This document shows positions 21,667-29,912 of a DNA stretch of 64,000 nucleotides, in pieces. Under the pieces are notes generated by a model. That model searched no databases, was not told the DNA's origin, and saw nothing but the letters and a program-made list of their open reading frames with translations. The DNA is from Candidatus Dadabacteria bacterium (lineage in GTDB: Bacteria; Desulfobacterota_D; UBA1144; Nemesobacterales; Nemesobacteraceae). Both the position numbers and the translations under genes were made by a program. Within the stretch, counting starts at the first letter, position 1. Every line of letters begins with the position of its first letter. The stretch covers positions 314,732 through 378,731 of the forward strand of contig OX638332.1 in NCBI GenBank assembly GCA_951812735.1. Reading direction: 5' to 3'.

Positions 21667-22338
21667 TTAGAACACCTCGGGGAAATCGTCGATGACTTCA
21701 AAGAAACTTTCTGTTACTCGGTCAGCAAGCTTGAGTTCGCCGCTGGAACACGAGTTGGTAATCCCGATACATTTCATCCCAGCTCTTTTGGCCGCCAGAA
21801 CACCGTGGGGAGAATCCTCAAACACGACACACTGGGCAGCCTCTACGGTGCTTTCATAATCCCTTCTTAACCTCTCAAGACATTTAAGGTAAACCTCGGG
21901 GGACGGCTTGGGGTTCTCCGTATCATCGGCTCCTATTACAAAACCGAAAAACTCGGAAAGTCCCTTGCGCTTCAATATGAGATTAATCTCTTCGGTTAAC
22001 GCGCCGGAGCCTATCGCCATGTGGAATTTGCTCCGGATGGCCTCAAGAAACTCAACAACCCCGGGAAAAATTCTTATGCTCTCCCCTATCATTTCTTCAA
22101 AACAAACGCCTTTTTCTTCTACAAGCCGCGCAACATCCCCTTCCGTGCCCTGTTGTCCGTTATCTTCAAGGAACTTCCTGAAAAAGGTCTTGTCGTCGCA
22201 GGCTAGATACCGCGAGTAATAGTCGGTGGGCGAGAGTTTTAACCCGAGAGTTTCCACGGTTTTCTGAAAAGCCCTCAGGTGCAGGGGCTCGCTGTCGACT
22301 ATCACCCCGTCAAAATCGAATATGACCGCTTTTATCAT
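21667..22338 (-). CDS. HAD-superfamily phosphatase, beta-phosphoglucomutase-like
   Basis: 223 residues. HAD motif I is VIFDFDGVIVDSEP (nucleophile Asp10 and acid/base Asp12), motif II is in AIGSGA, the lysine and motif IV acidic pair are around PKPSPEVYLKCLERL and VVFEDSPHGVLAAKRAGM. The helical cap after motif I places it with phosphoglycolate phosphatase/beta-phosphoglucomutase proteins. The substrate cannot be told from sequence. It is a paralogue of the HAD protein at 29913-30578, sharing the IKAVIFD-DGVI-DSEPL start. Confidence 0.85.
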   Translation of the reverse strand: MIKAVIFDFDGVIVDSEPLHLRAFQKTVETLGLKLSPTDYYSRYLACDDKTFFRKFLEDNGQQGTEGDVARLVEEKGVCFEEMIGESIRIFPGVVEFLEAIRSKFHMAIGSGALTEEINLILKRKGLSEFFGFVIGADDTENPKPSPEVYLKCLERLRRDYESTVEAAQCVVFEDSPHGVLAAKRAGMKCIGITNSCSSGELKLADRVTESFFEVIDDFPEVF

Positions 22339-22431
22339 TCCGTTTCCCCGATTTCTGAGATATGGTATTTTACTGCCAGAAGAGGCCTATACAAAGAACC
22401 TGTGCATAACACAGAGACGGGAGAAAAAAAG

Positions 22432-22767
22432 ATGGATTACTATGATCCCGAAGATCTCAAGAGATTTCCCGAGATCGGAGAGTTCGGAAAAGATCTGATG
22501 GATAAGTTTTTTGAATACTATAACTCCGCAACGGGCGAGGAAGGAGCTCTTACAAAAAGGGAAAAAGCACTTATAGCCCTAGCGGTGGCGCACACCGAAA
22601 AATGTCCTTACTGCATAGACGCGTACACAACGCAGTGTCTTGAGACGGGAGCTGACCCGGAACAGATGACCGAAGCTGTACATGTCGCCGCCTCGATGTC
22701 GGCTGGCATAAAACTTATCCATGCGATTCAGATGCACAACACGTTGAAAAAGAACCGCGCCCTCTAG
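22432..22767 (+). CDS. AhpD-like (carboxymuconolactone decarboxylase fold) protein of arsenosugar-type cluster
   Basis: 111 residues with the AhpD-like core: ALIALAVAHTEKCPYCIDAY carries the CxxC pair (Cys58, Cys61) and the nearby EAVHVAASMSAG has the conserved histidine. AhpD-type proteins are thiol peroxidase/disulfide reductases. A branch of this family is annotated as an arsenosugar biosynthesis-associated peroxidase-like protein next to ArsS, and the next gene here is ArsS-like. The ATG at 22432 is chosen with GACGGGAG upstream; longer in-frame sequence would run into the divergent HAD gene. Confidence 0.85.
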   Translation: MDYYDPEDLKRFPEIGEFGKDLMDKFFEYYNSATGEEGALTKREKALIALAVAHTEKCPYCIDAYTTQCLETGADPEQMTEAVHVAASMSAGIKLIHAIQMHNTLKKNRAL

Positions 22768-22830
22768 AAACACAAAGGGAAAAAGAAGCTGTCCAGCAAT
22801 GAGATGCTGGAAAATTCTGAAGGATACGCC

Positions 22831-23832
22831 ATGGTCCAGGAAAAGATGAAAACAAACAACTACGATTTTTCCCGAAAACTGACCGGCCAAGGTCTTGATA
22901 TCGACCCTATCACGGTTGAAACCCTGCAGGTAAACATAACCAAGCTCTGCAATCAGGCCTGCACCCACTGTCATGTGGATTCCTCGCCCTGGAGAACGGA
23001 ACAGATGAGCCTTGAGTCCGTAGACAGATGTCTTGAGATACTAAGCGAAAACGACTGCATAAAAAATCTCGACCTCACCGGCGGAGCTCCGGAGTTGAGT
23101 CCACATTTTGACTACTTCGTGGAAGAAGCCAGGAGTCTTGGCAAACACGTAATGGTAAGACACAACCTGACCGTTACTCTCGATGGAAATCCCCGGACGG
23201 GAGAGGGGAAAATGTACATACCGGGATTTTTCGCTAAAAACCGCGTCGAAGTCATATCCTCGCTTCCATATTACAGCAGCTACTTTACGGATAAGCAGAG
23301 AGGAGAAGGGGTTTTTGAAAAAAGCATAGAATCACTCAAGATGCTTAACCGAGAAGGCTACGGAGACGGGGAACTAAAACTTAACCTTGTGTACAATCCC
23401 GTCGGAACCTTTCTTCCCCCAGACCAGAAAAGCCTGGAAGCAGACTTCAAGGCAAAGCTCAAAAAGAACTACGGCATAAAGTTCGACAATCTGTACACCA
23501 TGACCAATATGCCGATCAACAGATTTGAGAAGGAACTGAAAAAACAGAACACCTACGAGGAATACATTGAAAAGCTCGTAAACGCCTTCAACCCCGAAGC
23601 GGTCGACGGCATAATGTGCCGGAACCTCCTGAGCGTAAGTTACGACGGAAAGATCTACGACTGCGACTTCAACCAGATGCTTGAGATGCAGGCCCGAAAC
23701 GGGAACGGAGGACTGACCATATTCAATTTCGACCTGCGGCAAGCGATAAAGAGAAAGATAAAATTCGGTATTCACTGTTTCGGCTGCACCGCCGGGGGCG
23801 GAAGCAGTTGCGGCGGCCAGACGATATCCTGA
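22831..23832 (+). CDS. arsS: Radical SAM enzyme, ArsS type (arsenosugar biosynthesis)
   Basis: 333 residues from the chosen start. The [4Fe-4S] cluster motif is CNQACTHC (Cys40, Cys44, Cys47) within a radical SAM barrel; LTGGAPELS is the SAM-binding GGE-like strand. The C-terminus is cysteine-rich: HCFGCTAGGGSSCGG, with a further CRNLLSVSYDGKIYDCDFNQ cluster-binding region upstream, the SPASM-like pattern of the radical SAM/Cys-rich family (TIGR04167) that includes ArsS. ArsS joins the adenosyl moiety of SAM to a methylated arsenical. Start: ATG at 22831 has AAGGA 6 bases upstream; ATGs at 22804 and 22846 are alternatives. Whether it acts on arsenic is inferred from family and context. Confidence 0.85.
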   Translation: MVQEKMKTNNYDFSRKLTGQGLDIDPITVETLQVNITKLCNQACTHCHVDSSPWRTEQMSLESVDRCLEILSENDCIKNLDLTGGAPELSPHFDYFVEEARSLGKHVMVRHNLTVTLDGNPRTGEGKMYIPGFFAKNRVEVISSLPYYSSYFTDKQRGEGVFEKSIESLKMLNREGYGDGELKLNLVYNPVGTFLPPDQKSLEADFKAKLKKNYGIKFDNLYTMTNMPINRFEKELKKQNTYEEYIEKLVNAFNPEAVDGIMCRNLLSVSYDGKIYDCDFNQMLEMQARNGNGGLTIFNFDLRQAIKRKIKFGIHCFGCTAGGGSSCGGQTIS

Positions 23833-23849
23833 TTCCAAGGCTTCACGGA

Positions 23850-24545
23850 ATGTCGCAAAAAAACGATAACGCCCTGATCGTTTTTCTTAAGTATCCGGAA
23901 ATGAAAAAAGTAAAAACCCGTCTGGGGAAAAACATAGGGGCTTGGCAAGCCGCGGAATTCTACCGCGAGACGGCAAGTTTCGTTGCCGATTCCTTCTCGG
24001 GTTCAAAGGAATGGAAAACTTTTTTCTTCTACACTCCGCAAGAGAGGAAAAAAGAAATCTTTGAGTGGCTAGGCGACAGAGATGCATCTTTCTTCGCACA
24101 GGAGGGGGAATCTCTAGGGCAGAGAATGTCCCACGCGTTTGCGAAGTGTTTTTCACTTGGATTCAGAAATGTCGTCATCATAGGCACAGACTGCGTGATG
24201 ATAACCGAAGAGGATGTGGAGACCGCGTTTTCGCTGCTCTCGGGAGGGAAGTTTGAAGCGGTTCTGGGCCCGGCGACTGACGGAGGTTATTATCTCCTTG
24301 GGTTATGCAGAGAAACGGACGCGGTTTTTCAGGACATGCGATGGAGCACCTCCCGCGTATTTAAGGAAACCGAGAAACGCATGGGGGAAAACGGCCTGCG
24401 CCACGCAGTCATGAGAGAACTAGCAGATATTGACGAGGAAAAAGACATAAGCATAGAAGATATAATGAGAAGAGATACGGAACTTGCGCGCAGACTCACA
24501 CGCGTTCTCTCAAAAAACCAAAAAAACAAGGGGCAGTCAGCATGA
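23850..24545 (+). CDS. TIGR04282-like glycosyltransferase (arsenosugar-type cluster)
   Basis: 231 residues of the DUF2064/CofC-like nucleotidyl- or glycosyltransferase fold. Family blocks: ALIVFLKYPEMKKVKTRLGK at the start, VVIIGTDCVMITEEDVETAF, and GPATDGGYYLLGLCRETDAVF, followed by the MRWSTSRVF segment. TIGR04282 members are named for clustering with ArsS. It begins 17 bases after arsS and overlaps the next gene by 4 bases, so the three genes form an operon. The donor and acceptor cannot be read from sequence. Confidence 0.82.
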   Translation: MSQKNDNALIVFLKYPEMKKVKTRLGKNIGAWQAAEFYRETASFVADSFSGSKEWKTFFFYTPQERKKEIFEWLGDRDASFFAQEGESLGQRMSHAFAKCFSLGFRNVVIIGTDCVMITEEDVETAFSLLSGGKFEAVLGPATDGGYYLLGLCRETDAVFQDMRWSTSRVFKETEKRMGENGLRHAVMRELADIDEEKDISIEDIMRRDTELARRLTRVLSKNQKNKGQSA

Positions 24546-25297
24546 ATTCCGAAATCCTGGATGTGGGAATACTCGCTTCTTTTTTCGCCGGAGTAATCGC
24601 TTTTCTCTCGCCCTGCGTTCTTCCGCTTATGCCGGGTTATCTCTCAGTAGTCACACGTCTCTCATACGAAGATCTTTCAGGTGCCCGGGATCTGCCTAAA
24701 TTCTCAAGAGTGATTGTACCGAGCATCATCTTCATACTGGGATTCTCAACTGTCTTCGTCTCGTTGGGCGCATTTTCTTCCCAGCTCGGGGGGATGATTT
24801 CCGGCAACAAAACTTTTTTACTCAGAATAGCCGGGATATTCATAATTCTTTTCGGAATATTCGTAATGGAGATTGTGAAAATCCCCTTTCTTGAGAGAGA
24901 ACGCAAAATTTCCCTTACGCAGGAAAGAGGAGGTCTTCTCGGAACTTACATTCTCGGGGTAGCATTCGGGTTCGGCTGGACACCATGCGTAGGACCTATT
25001 CTCGGATCTATCCTCCTTTACGCAAGCACGGTTGAAGGAACATTAAACGCGGTAGGACTGCTCGCGGTCTACTCGCTCGGGATCGGTATACCTTTCATAT
25101 TGGTCGGTCTTGCGTTTAACAGCGCCATGAGATCCTTCGGAAGCATCAGAAGATATTATCCTTATTACAAGTATGCGATGGGTTCGGGACTTGTAATAAT
25201 AGGAATCATGATGTTTTCAAACGAAATCTACTACTTAAATATTTACGGTCAGAAAATATTTGACGCAGTGGGAATAGATTTCTGGAAAAGATTTTAG
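24542..25297 (+). CDS. ccdA: CcdA-type cytochrome c biogenesis / thiol-reductant membrane protein
   Basis: 251 residues, six membrane spans. The two redox cysteines lie in LSPCVLPLMPGYLS near the N-terminus and GWTPCVGPILGS in the middle. CcdA passes electrons from cytoplasmic thioredoxin across the inner membrane to extracytoplasmic thioredoxin-like proteins. It is the last gene of the arsenosugar-type operon (ATGA overlap) but no Ccm gene is next to it; a likely partner is the CcmG/TlpA protein encoded at 33889. Confidence 0.9.
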   Translation: MNSEILDVGILASFFAGVIAFLSPCVLPLMPGYLSVVTRLSYEDLSGARDLPKFSRVIVPSIIFILGFSTVFVSLGAFSSQLGGMISGNKTFLLRIAGIFIILFGIFVMEIVKIPFLERERKISLTQERGGLLGTYILGVAFGFGWTPCVGPILGSILLYASTVEGTLNAVGLLAVYSLGIGIPFILVGLAFNSAMRSFGSIRRYYPYYKYAMGSGLVIIGIMMFSNEIYYLNIYGQKIFDAVGIDFWKRF

Positions 25298-25334
25298 TCA
25301 GAAAGCGAGAACCATGTTAAATCTCTGCCTCGGA

Positions 25335-26165
25335 TTACGTATCTCCGTAGCTCAAGATTCCGTAGTTGTACACGCCGGCAAGAGCGGCGATGGAAGCTGC
25401 ACCTTCCGGGGCGACTCGTTTTCCAACTTCAAGCAGTTCCATTGATTCCTCCACCTCCATGCCGTGGCGCTTTTCAAAAACGCTGAGGTCATCAAACCCG
25501 GTCACCCAAGTAACGTTGAAAGTCTCTTGAAACATATTAGCCGCCCTAATCACATCAGGGTTCTCGCAGGTCTTGTCAATAATGCTCAATGAATAGTAGT
25601 CAAAAACGATTTTGAACGATGGAATTCTGGCACACAGACTGTCAAAAAAACTGTGGATCAGTTCAACAGGAAGATACATGCTGTTTCCTTCCCACAGAAA
25701 AAGTATCGGGGAGTTGATGTCAAAGCCCGCCTTGATGAGTTCTTCCGGCAGGTCCACTTCAAGATAGTTGCATGGTATGCTTGCGCATGGCGTAACACCC
25801 TGACTTTCAAGAACCTTGTGTTTGAACTCCAGAAGGGCTGGCTGATCAATGTCGCAGAAACGCACCCCCTCGGTCTTAAAAACCAAGGAACGCATGTCAA
25901 ACCCGCAGCCGAGTATGACAATCTGTTTCATACCAGACTGAATCTCGCGTCTTATGATTTCATCCAATATGCAGAAGCGATAACGGAGAATTTCAACCGA
26001 TTCCGGAAGAATTTCCGTCACCCGGCTGACCTTTTCTCTGATCTCGTCCGTAACAAACCACTGGGCGTATGGATCGTCGAACACGCGGTGTTCACGGTTT
26101 CTTTCCATTTCCCTGAAACAGGCTACGGCAAATGCAGTTGTTCCGACTTCATTTATGTCCGACAT
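25335..26165 (-). CDS. Class I SAM-dependent methyltransferase, leucine carboxyl methyltransferase-like (PPM family)
   Basis: 276 residues. The start contains TAFAVACFREMERNREHRVF and DDPYAQWFV; the SAM-binding motif is KQIVILGCGFDMRSLVF with the acidic FCDIDQPALLEFK that follows, a pattern of LCMT/TcmP-like O-methyltransferases. LFLWEGNSMYLP is the typical ILFLWEG-type strand. The substrate is unknown. The gene converges on ccdA, so it is not part of that operon. AAGGATTT lies before the ATG. Confidence 0.8.
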   Translation of the reverse strand: MSDINEVGTTAFAVACFREMERNREHRVFDDPYAQWFVTDEIREKVSRVTEILPESVEILRYRFCILDEIIRREIQSGMKQIVILGCGFDMRSLVFKTEGVRFCDIDQPALLEFKHKVLESQGVTPCASIPCNYLEVDLPEELIKAGFDINSPILFLWEGNSMYLPVELIHSFFDSLCARIPSFKIVFDYYSLSIIDKTCENPDVIRAANMFQETFNVTWVTGFDDLSVFEKRHGMEVEESMELLEVGKRVAPEGAASIAALAGVYNYGILSYGDT

Positions 26166-26416
26166 GGCAAATCCTTATAAGATTACGCGGGATGCGATAC
26201 CCCTATTATCAAAAATATGTTCTATTACGGCATTGACAAGCAAAAAATCTTTTCTGGATTTCATGGCAGAATACCCGAAGCGAGCAGGAAGCAAAACCAT
26301 GCGATTTCCAGGGGGTCGCAGGACTCTTTCTACGCAGACTTCATCTTGGTATCTCTTGGGTGAGAAAAGGCTGCAGAAGGCGAGGAGATTTAGCAACTGC
26401 TTCTTCCTAATGCGGT

Positions 26417-26776
26417 TTAACCCGTTATTGCGGCTATGGCATCAGAACGAGATTCGAACACATCAATGATTTTGTCAAAACCTGCAACTTTGATGCTTTC
26501 TTTTACGGAATCAGACAAGGAACACACTGCGAATCTCGCATTTCTACCTTTTAAACTTTTTGCTACAAGCAGAATTGAACGCAATCCCGCACTGTTGATG
26601 TAAGACAGCCTTTCAAGATCCAGAACCACAAAGCTGTCATAGCCGATAATTCCCTTATACAGGTTGTCGTGGAATTCCCTTGAGTTCAGACCATGAACTT
26701 GACCGGCCACGCTTATTACCAAGACCCCTTCGATCTGATCTACCTGCATCCTAACTTGATTTTTTTGAACGGCCAT
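26417..26776 (-). CDS. STAS-domain protein (anti-sigma factor antagonist type)
   Basis: 119 residues forming one STAS domain. The phosphorylatable serine is in LSYINSAGLRSILLVAKSLK, the usual SAGLR/SVGLR motif of SpoIIAA/RsbV-like antagonists. Such proteins bind a serine kinase/anti-sigma partner when unphosphorylated. No kinase or phosphatase gene is adjacent, so its partner is elsewhere. The ATG at 26776 (MAVQKNQVRMQVDQIEG) is preferred to a start 13 codons upstream. The IS element lies about 90 bases upstream and may have separated it from its original promoter. Confidence 0.85.
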   Translation of the reverse strand: MAVQKNQVRMQVDQIEGVLVISVAGQVHGLNSREFHDNLYKGIIGYDSFVVLDLERLSYINSAGLRSILLVAKSLKGRNARFAVCSLSDSVKESIKVAGFDKIIDVFESRSDAIAAITG

Positions 26777-26867
26777 TTTCCAATTGGAGCAATCTATCTT
26801 ACTATAATACGGCAATCAAGATGGGTAGTGGCGGGGAATGGCAACCAAGGGGGTTTTGCTAGTTATG

Positions 26868-26894
26868 AGAAGTGGACCCCAAAAACAGGACAGT
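26868..26894 (+). repeat. Left inverted repeat of the IS3 element
   Basis: Starts AGAAGTGGACCCCAA, then AAAC, then AGGACAGT. The right end, read inward, has the same first 15 bases, TGTT in place of AAAC, and the same AGGACAGT. Both ends carry CTTAAGTGTATTCC further in. Confidence 0.9.
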
Positions 26895-26945
26895 GTCTTA
26901 AGTGTATTCCTTCGGTAGAGTAAAATCATATACTGGAGGTTCATT

Positions 26946-27227
26946 ATGAGACGTAAGAGGCGTAATCATTCACCGGGGTTCAAGGCTAAGGTAGCCCTGG
27001 CGGCAATCAGAGAAGACAAAACGGTTGCTGAGCTCGCCCGGCAGTATGACGTGCATCCCAACCAGATTGCCGAGTGGAAGAAACAGTTGTTGGAGGGTGC
27101 CGAGAGTGTCTACCAAAGCGCCCGGGATAAAAAGGGAGGAGAACAGGTTCATACCAAGGAACTGCATGCCAAGATCGGAGAGCTGACACTTGAGATAGAT
27201 TTTTTATCCAAAGCGCTCGGTCGTTAG
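26946..27227 (+). CDS. IS3-family transposase OrfA
   Basis: 93 residues. Helix-turn-helix DNA-binding protein of the IS3/IS911 OrfA type: GFKAKVALAAIREDKTVAEL and LARQYDVHPNQIAEWKKQLL make the HTH, followed by a leucine-zipper-like C-terminus (HTKELHAKIGELTLEIDFL). Its last codons overlap the open frame of orfB, and the slippery heptamer at 27200-27206 lies just before its stop, so it is made both alone and as the N-terminal part of the OrfAB transposase. Preceded by a GGAGG ribosome-binding site. Confidence 0.93.
   Translation: MRRKRRNHSPGFKAKVALAAIREDKTVAELARQYDVHPNQIAEWKKQLLEGAESVYQSARDKKGGEQVHTKELHAKIGELTLEIDFLSKALGR
27200..27206 (+). other. Programmed -1 frameshift site (T TTT TTA)
   Basis: In the orfA frame the bases read T TTT TTA, a classic slippery heptamer. 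The -1 frame is open from 27194 to the orfB stop at 28081, so slippage fuses OrfA to OrfB. The shifted peptide through the junction reads IQSARSLERARRRQLIDHNH, typical of the N-terminal part of IS3 OrfB. Confidence 0.8.
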
Positions 27228-27247
27228 AGCGGGCGCGGAGAAGGCAG

Positions 27248-28081
27248 TTGATAGATCACAATCATGATCTGAGCGTTGCAAGGCAGTGTGTGCTGCTTGA
27301 TGTAAACCGCTCAAGCGTTTATTATCGCCCCAAGGAGCTGTCGCTGGAGAATGAAAGACTGATGAGGCTTATTGATGAGATATATCTTGAGTACCCGTTC
27401 AAGGGTTCCCGAAGGTTGCGCGACGTGCTTTTGGCAAGGCATGGCATTTGCGTTAATCGCAAGCGGATAAGAAGGCTGATGAGACTTCTGGGGCTTACGG
27501 CACTGCATCCCGGGCCCAGGACCACCCACAGGAGGAAGGGGTATAAGATATATCCTTATTTGCTTGGAGGAATGGACATAGAGCGTGTGAATCAGGTGTG
27601 GGCGGCTGATGTTACGTATATTCCCATGTCCAGAGGTTTTGTGTACTTAGTGGCTATCATGGACTGGCACTCAAGGAGGGTGCTTAGCTGGAGGGTGTCG
27701 AACACGATGGATGTGAGTTTCTGCGTGGAAGCATTGGAGGAGGCGATAGGCAAGTGCGGGCGGCCCGAGATCTTCAACACAGATCAGGGAAGCCAATTCA
27801 CAAGCCGGGGGTTTACGGGGGTATTGAAGAGAAACGGCATAAGGATCAGTATGGACGGGAAGAGAAGCTGGATGGACAATGTGTTTATTGAGAGATTATG
27901 GAGGAGTTTAAAATACGAGGAAGTGTATCTTAAGGCCTATGATTCGGTTCGCTCGGCGAAGGAAGGGATTGGGGAATGGATAGATTTTTACAATACTCGT
28001 CGGCGACATCAGGGTCTTGATAGATCTACGCCAGATCAGGTTTACTATGGTCTGCCTCGTGGATTACCAAAAGTGGCTTGA
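27248..28081 (+). CDS. IS3-family transposase OrfB (DDE integrase domain)
   Basis: 277 residues from a TTG; the real product is most likely the OrfAB fusion via the -1 frameshift. It has an HTH_21 region (about 40-95, with KGSRRLRDVLLARHGICVNR) and an rve integrase core with the DDE triad: Asp in VWAADVTYIP, Asp in IFNTDQGSQFTSRGF, and Glu in WMDNVFIERLWRSLKYEEVY. All three are present and the frame is intact. Confidence 0.93.
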   Translation: MIDHNHDLSVARQCVLLDVNRSSVYYRPKELSLENERLMRLIDEIYLEYPFKGSRRLRDVLLARHGICVNRKRIRRLMRLLGLTALHPGPRTTHRRKGYKIYPYLLGGMDIERVNQVWAADVTYIPMSRGFVYLVAIMDWHSRRVLSWRVSNTMDVSFCVEALEEAIGKCGRPEIFNTDQGSQFTSRGFTGVLKRNGIRISMDGKRSWMDNVFIERLWRSLKYEEVYLKAYDSVRSAKEGIGEWIDFYNTRRRHQGLDRSTPDQVYYGLPRGLPKVA

Positions 28082-28114
28082 AAATGGTTGGAATACACTT
28101 AAGAAAACGAAAAA

Positions 28115-28141
28115 ACTGTCCTAACATTGGGGTCCACTTCT
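28115..28141 (-). repeat. Right inverted repeat of the IS3 element
   Basis: Inward reading begins AGAAGTGGACCCCAA, matching the left end at 23 of 27 positions. The ATG directly outside (28142-28144) repeats the ATG outside the left end. Confidence 0.9.
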
Positions 28142-28167
28142 ATGTATATAATTCCTCTCATAATTTG

Positions 28168-28195
28168 TTGACTCTGAATAAATATTTTTTATATT
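28168..28195 (+). promoter_or_regulatory. Probable promoter of the FmdB-type gene
   Basis: -35 TTGACT (28168-28173), 16-base spacer, -10 TATATT (28190-28195), in an AT-rich stretch just outside the right end of the IS element; the ATG of the zinc-ribbon gene is 33 bases further on. Confidence 0.6.
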
Positions 28196-28227
28196 TGTTA
28201 TCTTTAGATGTAAGGGTGGAGGTAAAA

Positions 28228-28443
28228 ATGCCTTTATATGAATATGAATGCTGCGACTGCGGAGAGGGATTTGAAGTCTTAGTACTTGATTCCAGCGAAA
28301 TCATAAAGTGTGTGAGTTGCGACTCGCAGAACATCGGAAAGCAGTTCTCGACCTTCGGACTTGGCAATGGCAGCGAGAACTTGGGAATCTCCGAGAGTGA
28401 GGATTCTGGAAGCTGCTCGCAATCATCCTGCTGTTGCTGCTGA
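28228..28443 (+). CDS. FmdB-family zinc-ribbon protein with C-terminal cysteine tail
   Basis: 71 residues. Starts MPLYEYECCDCGEGFEVLV, the FmdB putative regulatory domain, with zinc ligands in CCDC (Cys9, Cys11) and CVSC (Cys28, Cys31). The tail SGSCSQSSCCCC ends in four consecutive cysteines; cysteine/glycine-rich tails are known in this family. Preceded by GGTGGAGG. The start at 28228 is chosen because earlier in-frame codons lie inside the IS element. Its function is not known; it may bind zinc or a metal cluster. Confidence 0.85.
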   Translation: MPLYEYECCDCGEGFEVLVLDSSEIIKCVSCDSQNIGKQFSTFGLGNGSENLGISESEDSGSCSQSSCCCC

Positions 28444-28456
28444 TTTCCCGGTGCAA

Positions 28457-28484
28457 TTGCACAAAACTTATCTCTGTATATAAT
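28457..28484 (+). promoter_or_regulatory. Probable promoter of the malic enzyme gene
   Basis: -35 TTGCAC (28457-28462), 16-base spacer, -10 TATAAT (28479-28484), 44 bases before the ATG. A GGAGG-containing site precedes the start codon. Confidence 0.6.
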
Positions 28485-28527
28485 TAACTTCTCATTTTAA
28501 AACACCCGATGGAGGATCGGTTCACAA

Positions 28528-29817
28528 ATGTGCGACAGTGACAAAGATATGAAGGAAGCCGCCCTTGAATATCATAGACGCGGAAGAAAAGGAAAACTTG
28601 AAGTAATACCGACAAAGCCCTGCGATACGTCTTGGGAACTTTCTCTCGCGTACTCTCCAGGAGTCGCTGAACCTTGCAGGGAAATAGACAAAGACGAAAA
28701 CCTCTCTTATGAATACACCAACAGAGGGAACCTAGTCGCAGTAGCTTCAAACGGCACCGCAATACTAGGACTCGGAAACTTGGGCGCCCTAGCGGGAAAA
28801 CCCGTAATGGAAGGAAAGGGTGTGCTTTTCAAGAAGTTCGCAGACGTTGACGCCTACGACATTGAAATAGCCACCGAGGACCCTGATGAATTCATAAAGA
28901 CCGTAAAATATCTCGAACCCACTTTTGGCGGGATAAATCTCGAAGATATAAAAGCCCCGGAATGTTTCTACATCGAGGACAAACTGAAAGAAGAGATGGA
29001 CATACCCGTCTTTCACGACGATCAACACGGAACCGCGATAATATCGGGTGCGGGACTTCTTAACGCCTGTGAGATTACCGGGAAAAAAATGAGCGAGCTC
29101 AAAATGGCGTTTAACGGCGCCGGGGCGTCCGCAATTGCATGTGCCGAGTTTTTTATAGCGCTCGGCGCAAAAAGAGAAAACATAATAATGTGCGACAGCA
29201 GGGGCGTAATTTACAAGGGAAGAAACGCGGGGCTTAATCCCCAGAAAGAAAGGTTCCTTGTTGAAACGGATAGAAGAACCATAGGGGACGCGCTGGTCGG
29301 AGCCGATGTTTTTGTCGGACTCTCAAACGGCGGAGCCATTAACCAAGAAAACGTAAAAAGCATGGCAAAGAATCCGATAATATTCGCCATGGCAAATCCC
29401 GACCCCGAGATACTTCCCGTCGACGCCAAGGAAGCCCGAAGCGACGTGATAACTGCCACGGGCCGGTCCGACTTCGCAAACCAGGTGAACAACGTTCTGG
29501 GATTCCCTTTTATTTTCAGGGGAGCGCTTGACGTAAGAGCGACAAAAATAAACGACGAAATGAAAGTTGCGGCGGCATATTCCCTTGCGGCACTTGCAAA
29601 GGAACCCGTACCGGATAAAGTGGCTAGGGCCTACGGAGACCAGAAATTTGAGTTCGGTCCGGATTATATAGTTCCGAAACCCTTTGATCCCAGAGTTTTG
29701 GTATGGGAATCGGCCGCGGTAGCGCAAGCCGCGATGGAAACCGGCGTCTCCAGAATCAAGATCGATATCGATTCTTACAAGCAATCCTTGGAAGACAGGA
29801 TAAAAGATCTGCTCTAA
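28528..29817 (+). CDS. NAD(P)-dependent malic enzyme
   Basis: 429 residues. It oxidatively decarboxylates malate to pyruvate. The N-terminal malic domain has [12 protein letters not shown] and the catalytic region [20 protein letters not shown] and [17 protein letters not shown]; the NAD(P)-binding domain follows with [20 protein letters not shown]. The GFP-type MaeB enzymes carry a C-terminal phosphotransacetylase domain, which is missing here, so this is the short form. Cofactor choice (NAD or NADP) cannot be fixed by eye. It has its own promoter. Confidence 0.93.
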   Translation: MCDSDKDMKEAALEYHRRGRKGKLEVIPTKPCDTSWELSLAYSPGVAEPCREIDKDENLSYEYTNRGNLVAVASNGTAILGLGNLGALAGKPVMEGKGVLFKKFADVDAYDIEIATEDPDEFIKTVKYLEPTFGGINLEDIKAPECFYIEDKLKEEMDIPVFHDDQHGTAIISGAGLLNACEITGKKMSELKMAFNGAGASAIACAEFFIALGAKRENIIMCDSRGVIYKGRNAGLNPQKERFLVETDRRTIGDALVGADVFVGLSNGGAINQENVKSMAKNPIIFAMANPDPEILPVDAKEARSDVITATGRSDFANQVNNVLGFPFIFRGALDVRATKINDEMKVAAAYSLAALAKEPVPDKVARAYGDQKFEFGPDYIVPKPFDPRVLVWESAAVAQAAMETGVSRIKIDIDSYKQSLEDRIKDLL

Positions 29818-29912
29818 GAACTAAAAACTGGCCTTTTGCAAGATTCTCTCAATCTGTCCGGTCATTGTCTTCCGCCTTGCGGACGGTAACACCTAAACCT
29901 CTATTTGGTCCA

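Larger units (their letters stand above)
26868..28141 (+). mobile_element. IS3-family insertion sequence, complete
   Basis: 1274 bases bounded by imperfect 27-bp inverted repeats (23 of 27 matching, first 15 identical) and flanked on both sides by the trinucleotide ATG (26865-26867 and 28142-28144), a 3-bp target duplication as expected for the family. It contains orfA and orfB with a heptamer for -1 frameshifting. Neither reading frame is broken, so the element may still be active. It sits between the divergent STAS and FmdB genes. Confidence 0.92.

Noticed and set aside
26155..26469. 104-codon plus-strand frame between the methyltransferase and STAS genes
   Set aside because: It overlaps the start of the methyltransferase and the end of the STAS gene, has no recognisable motif and no good ribosome-binding site. 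The remaining 251 bases there show nothing I can support.
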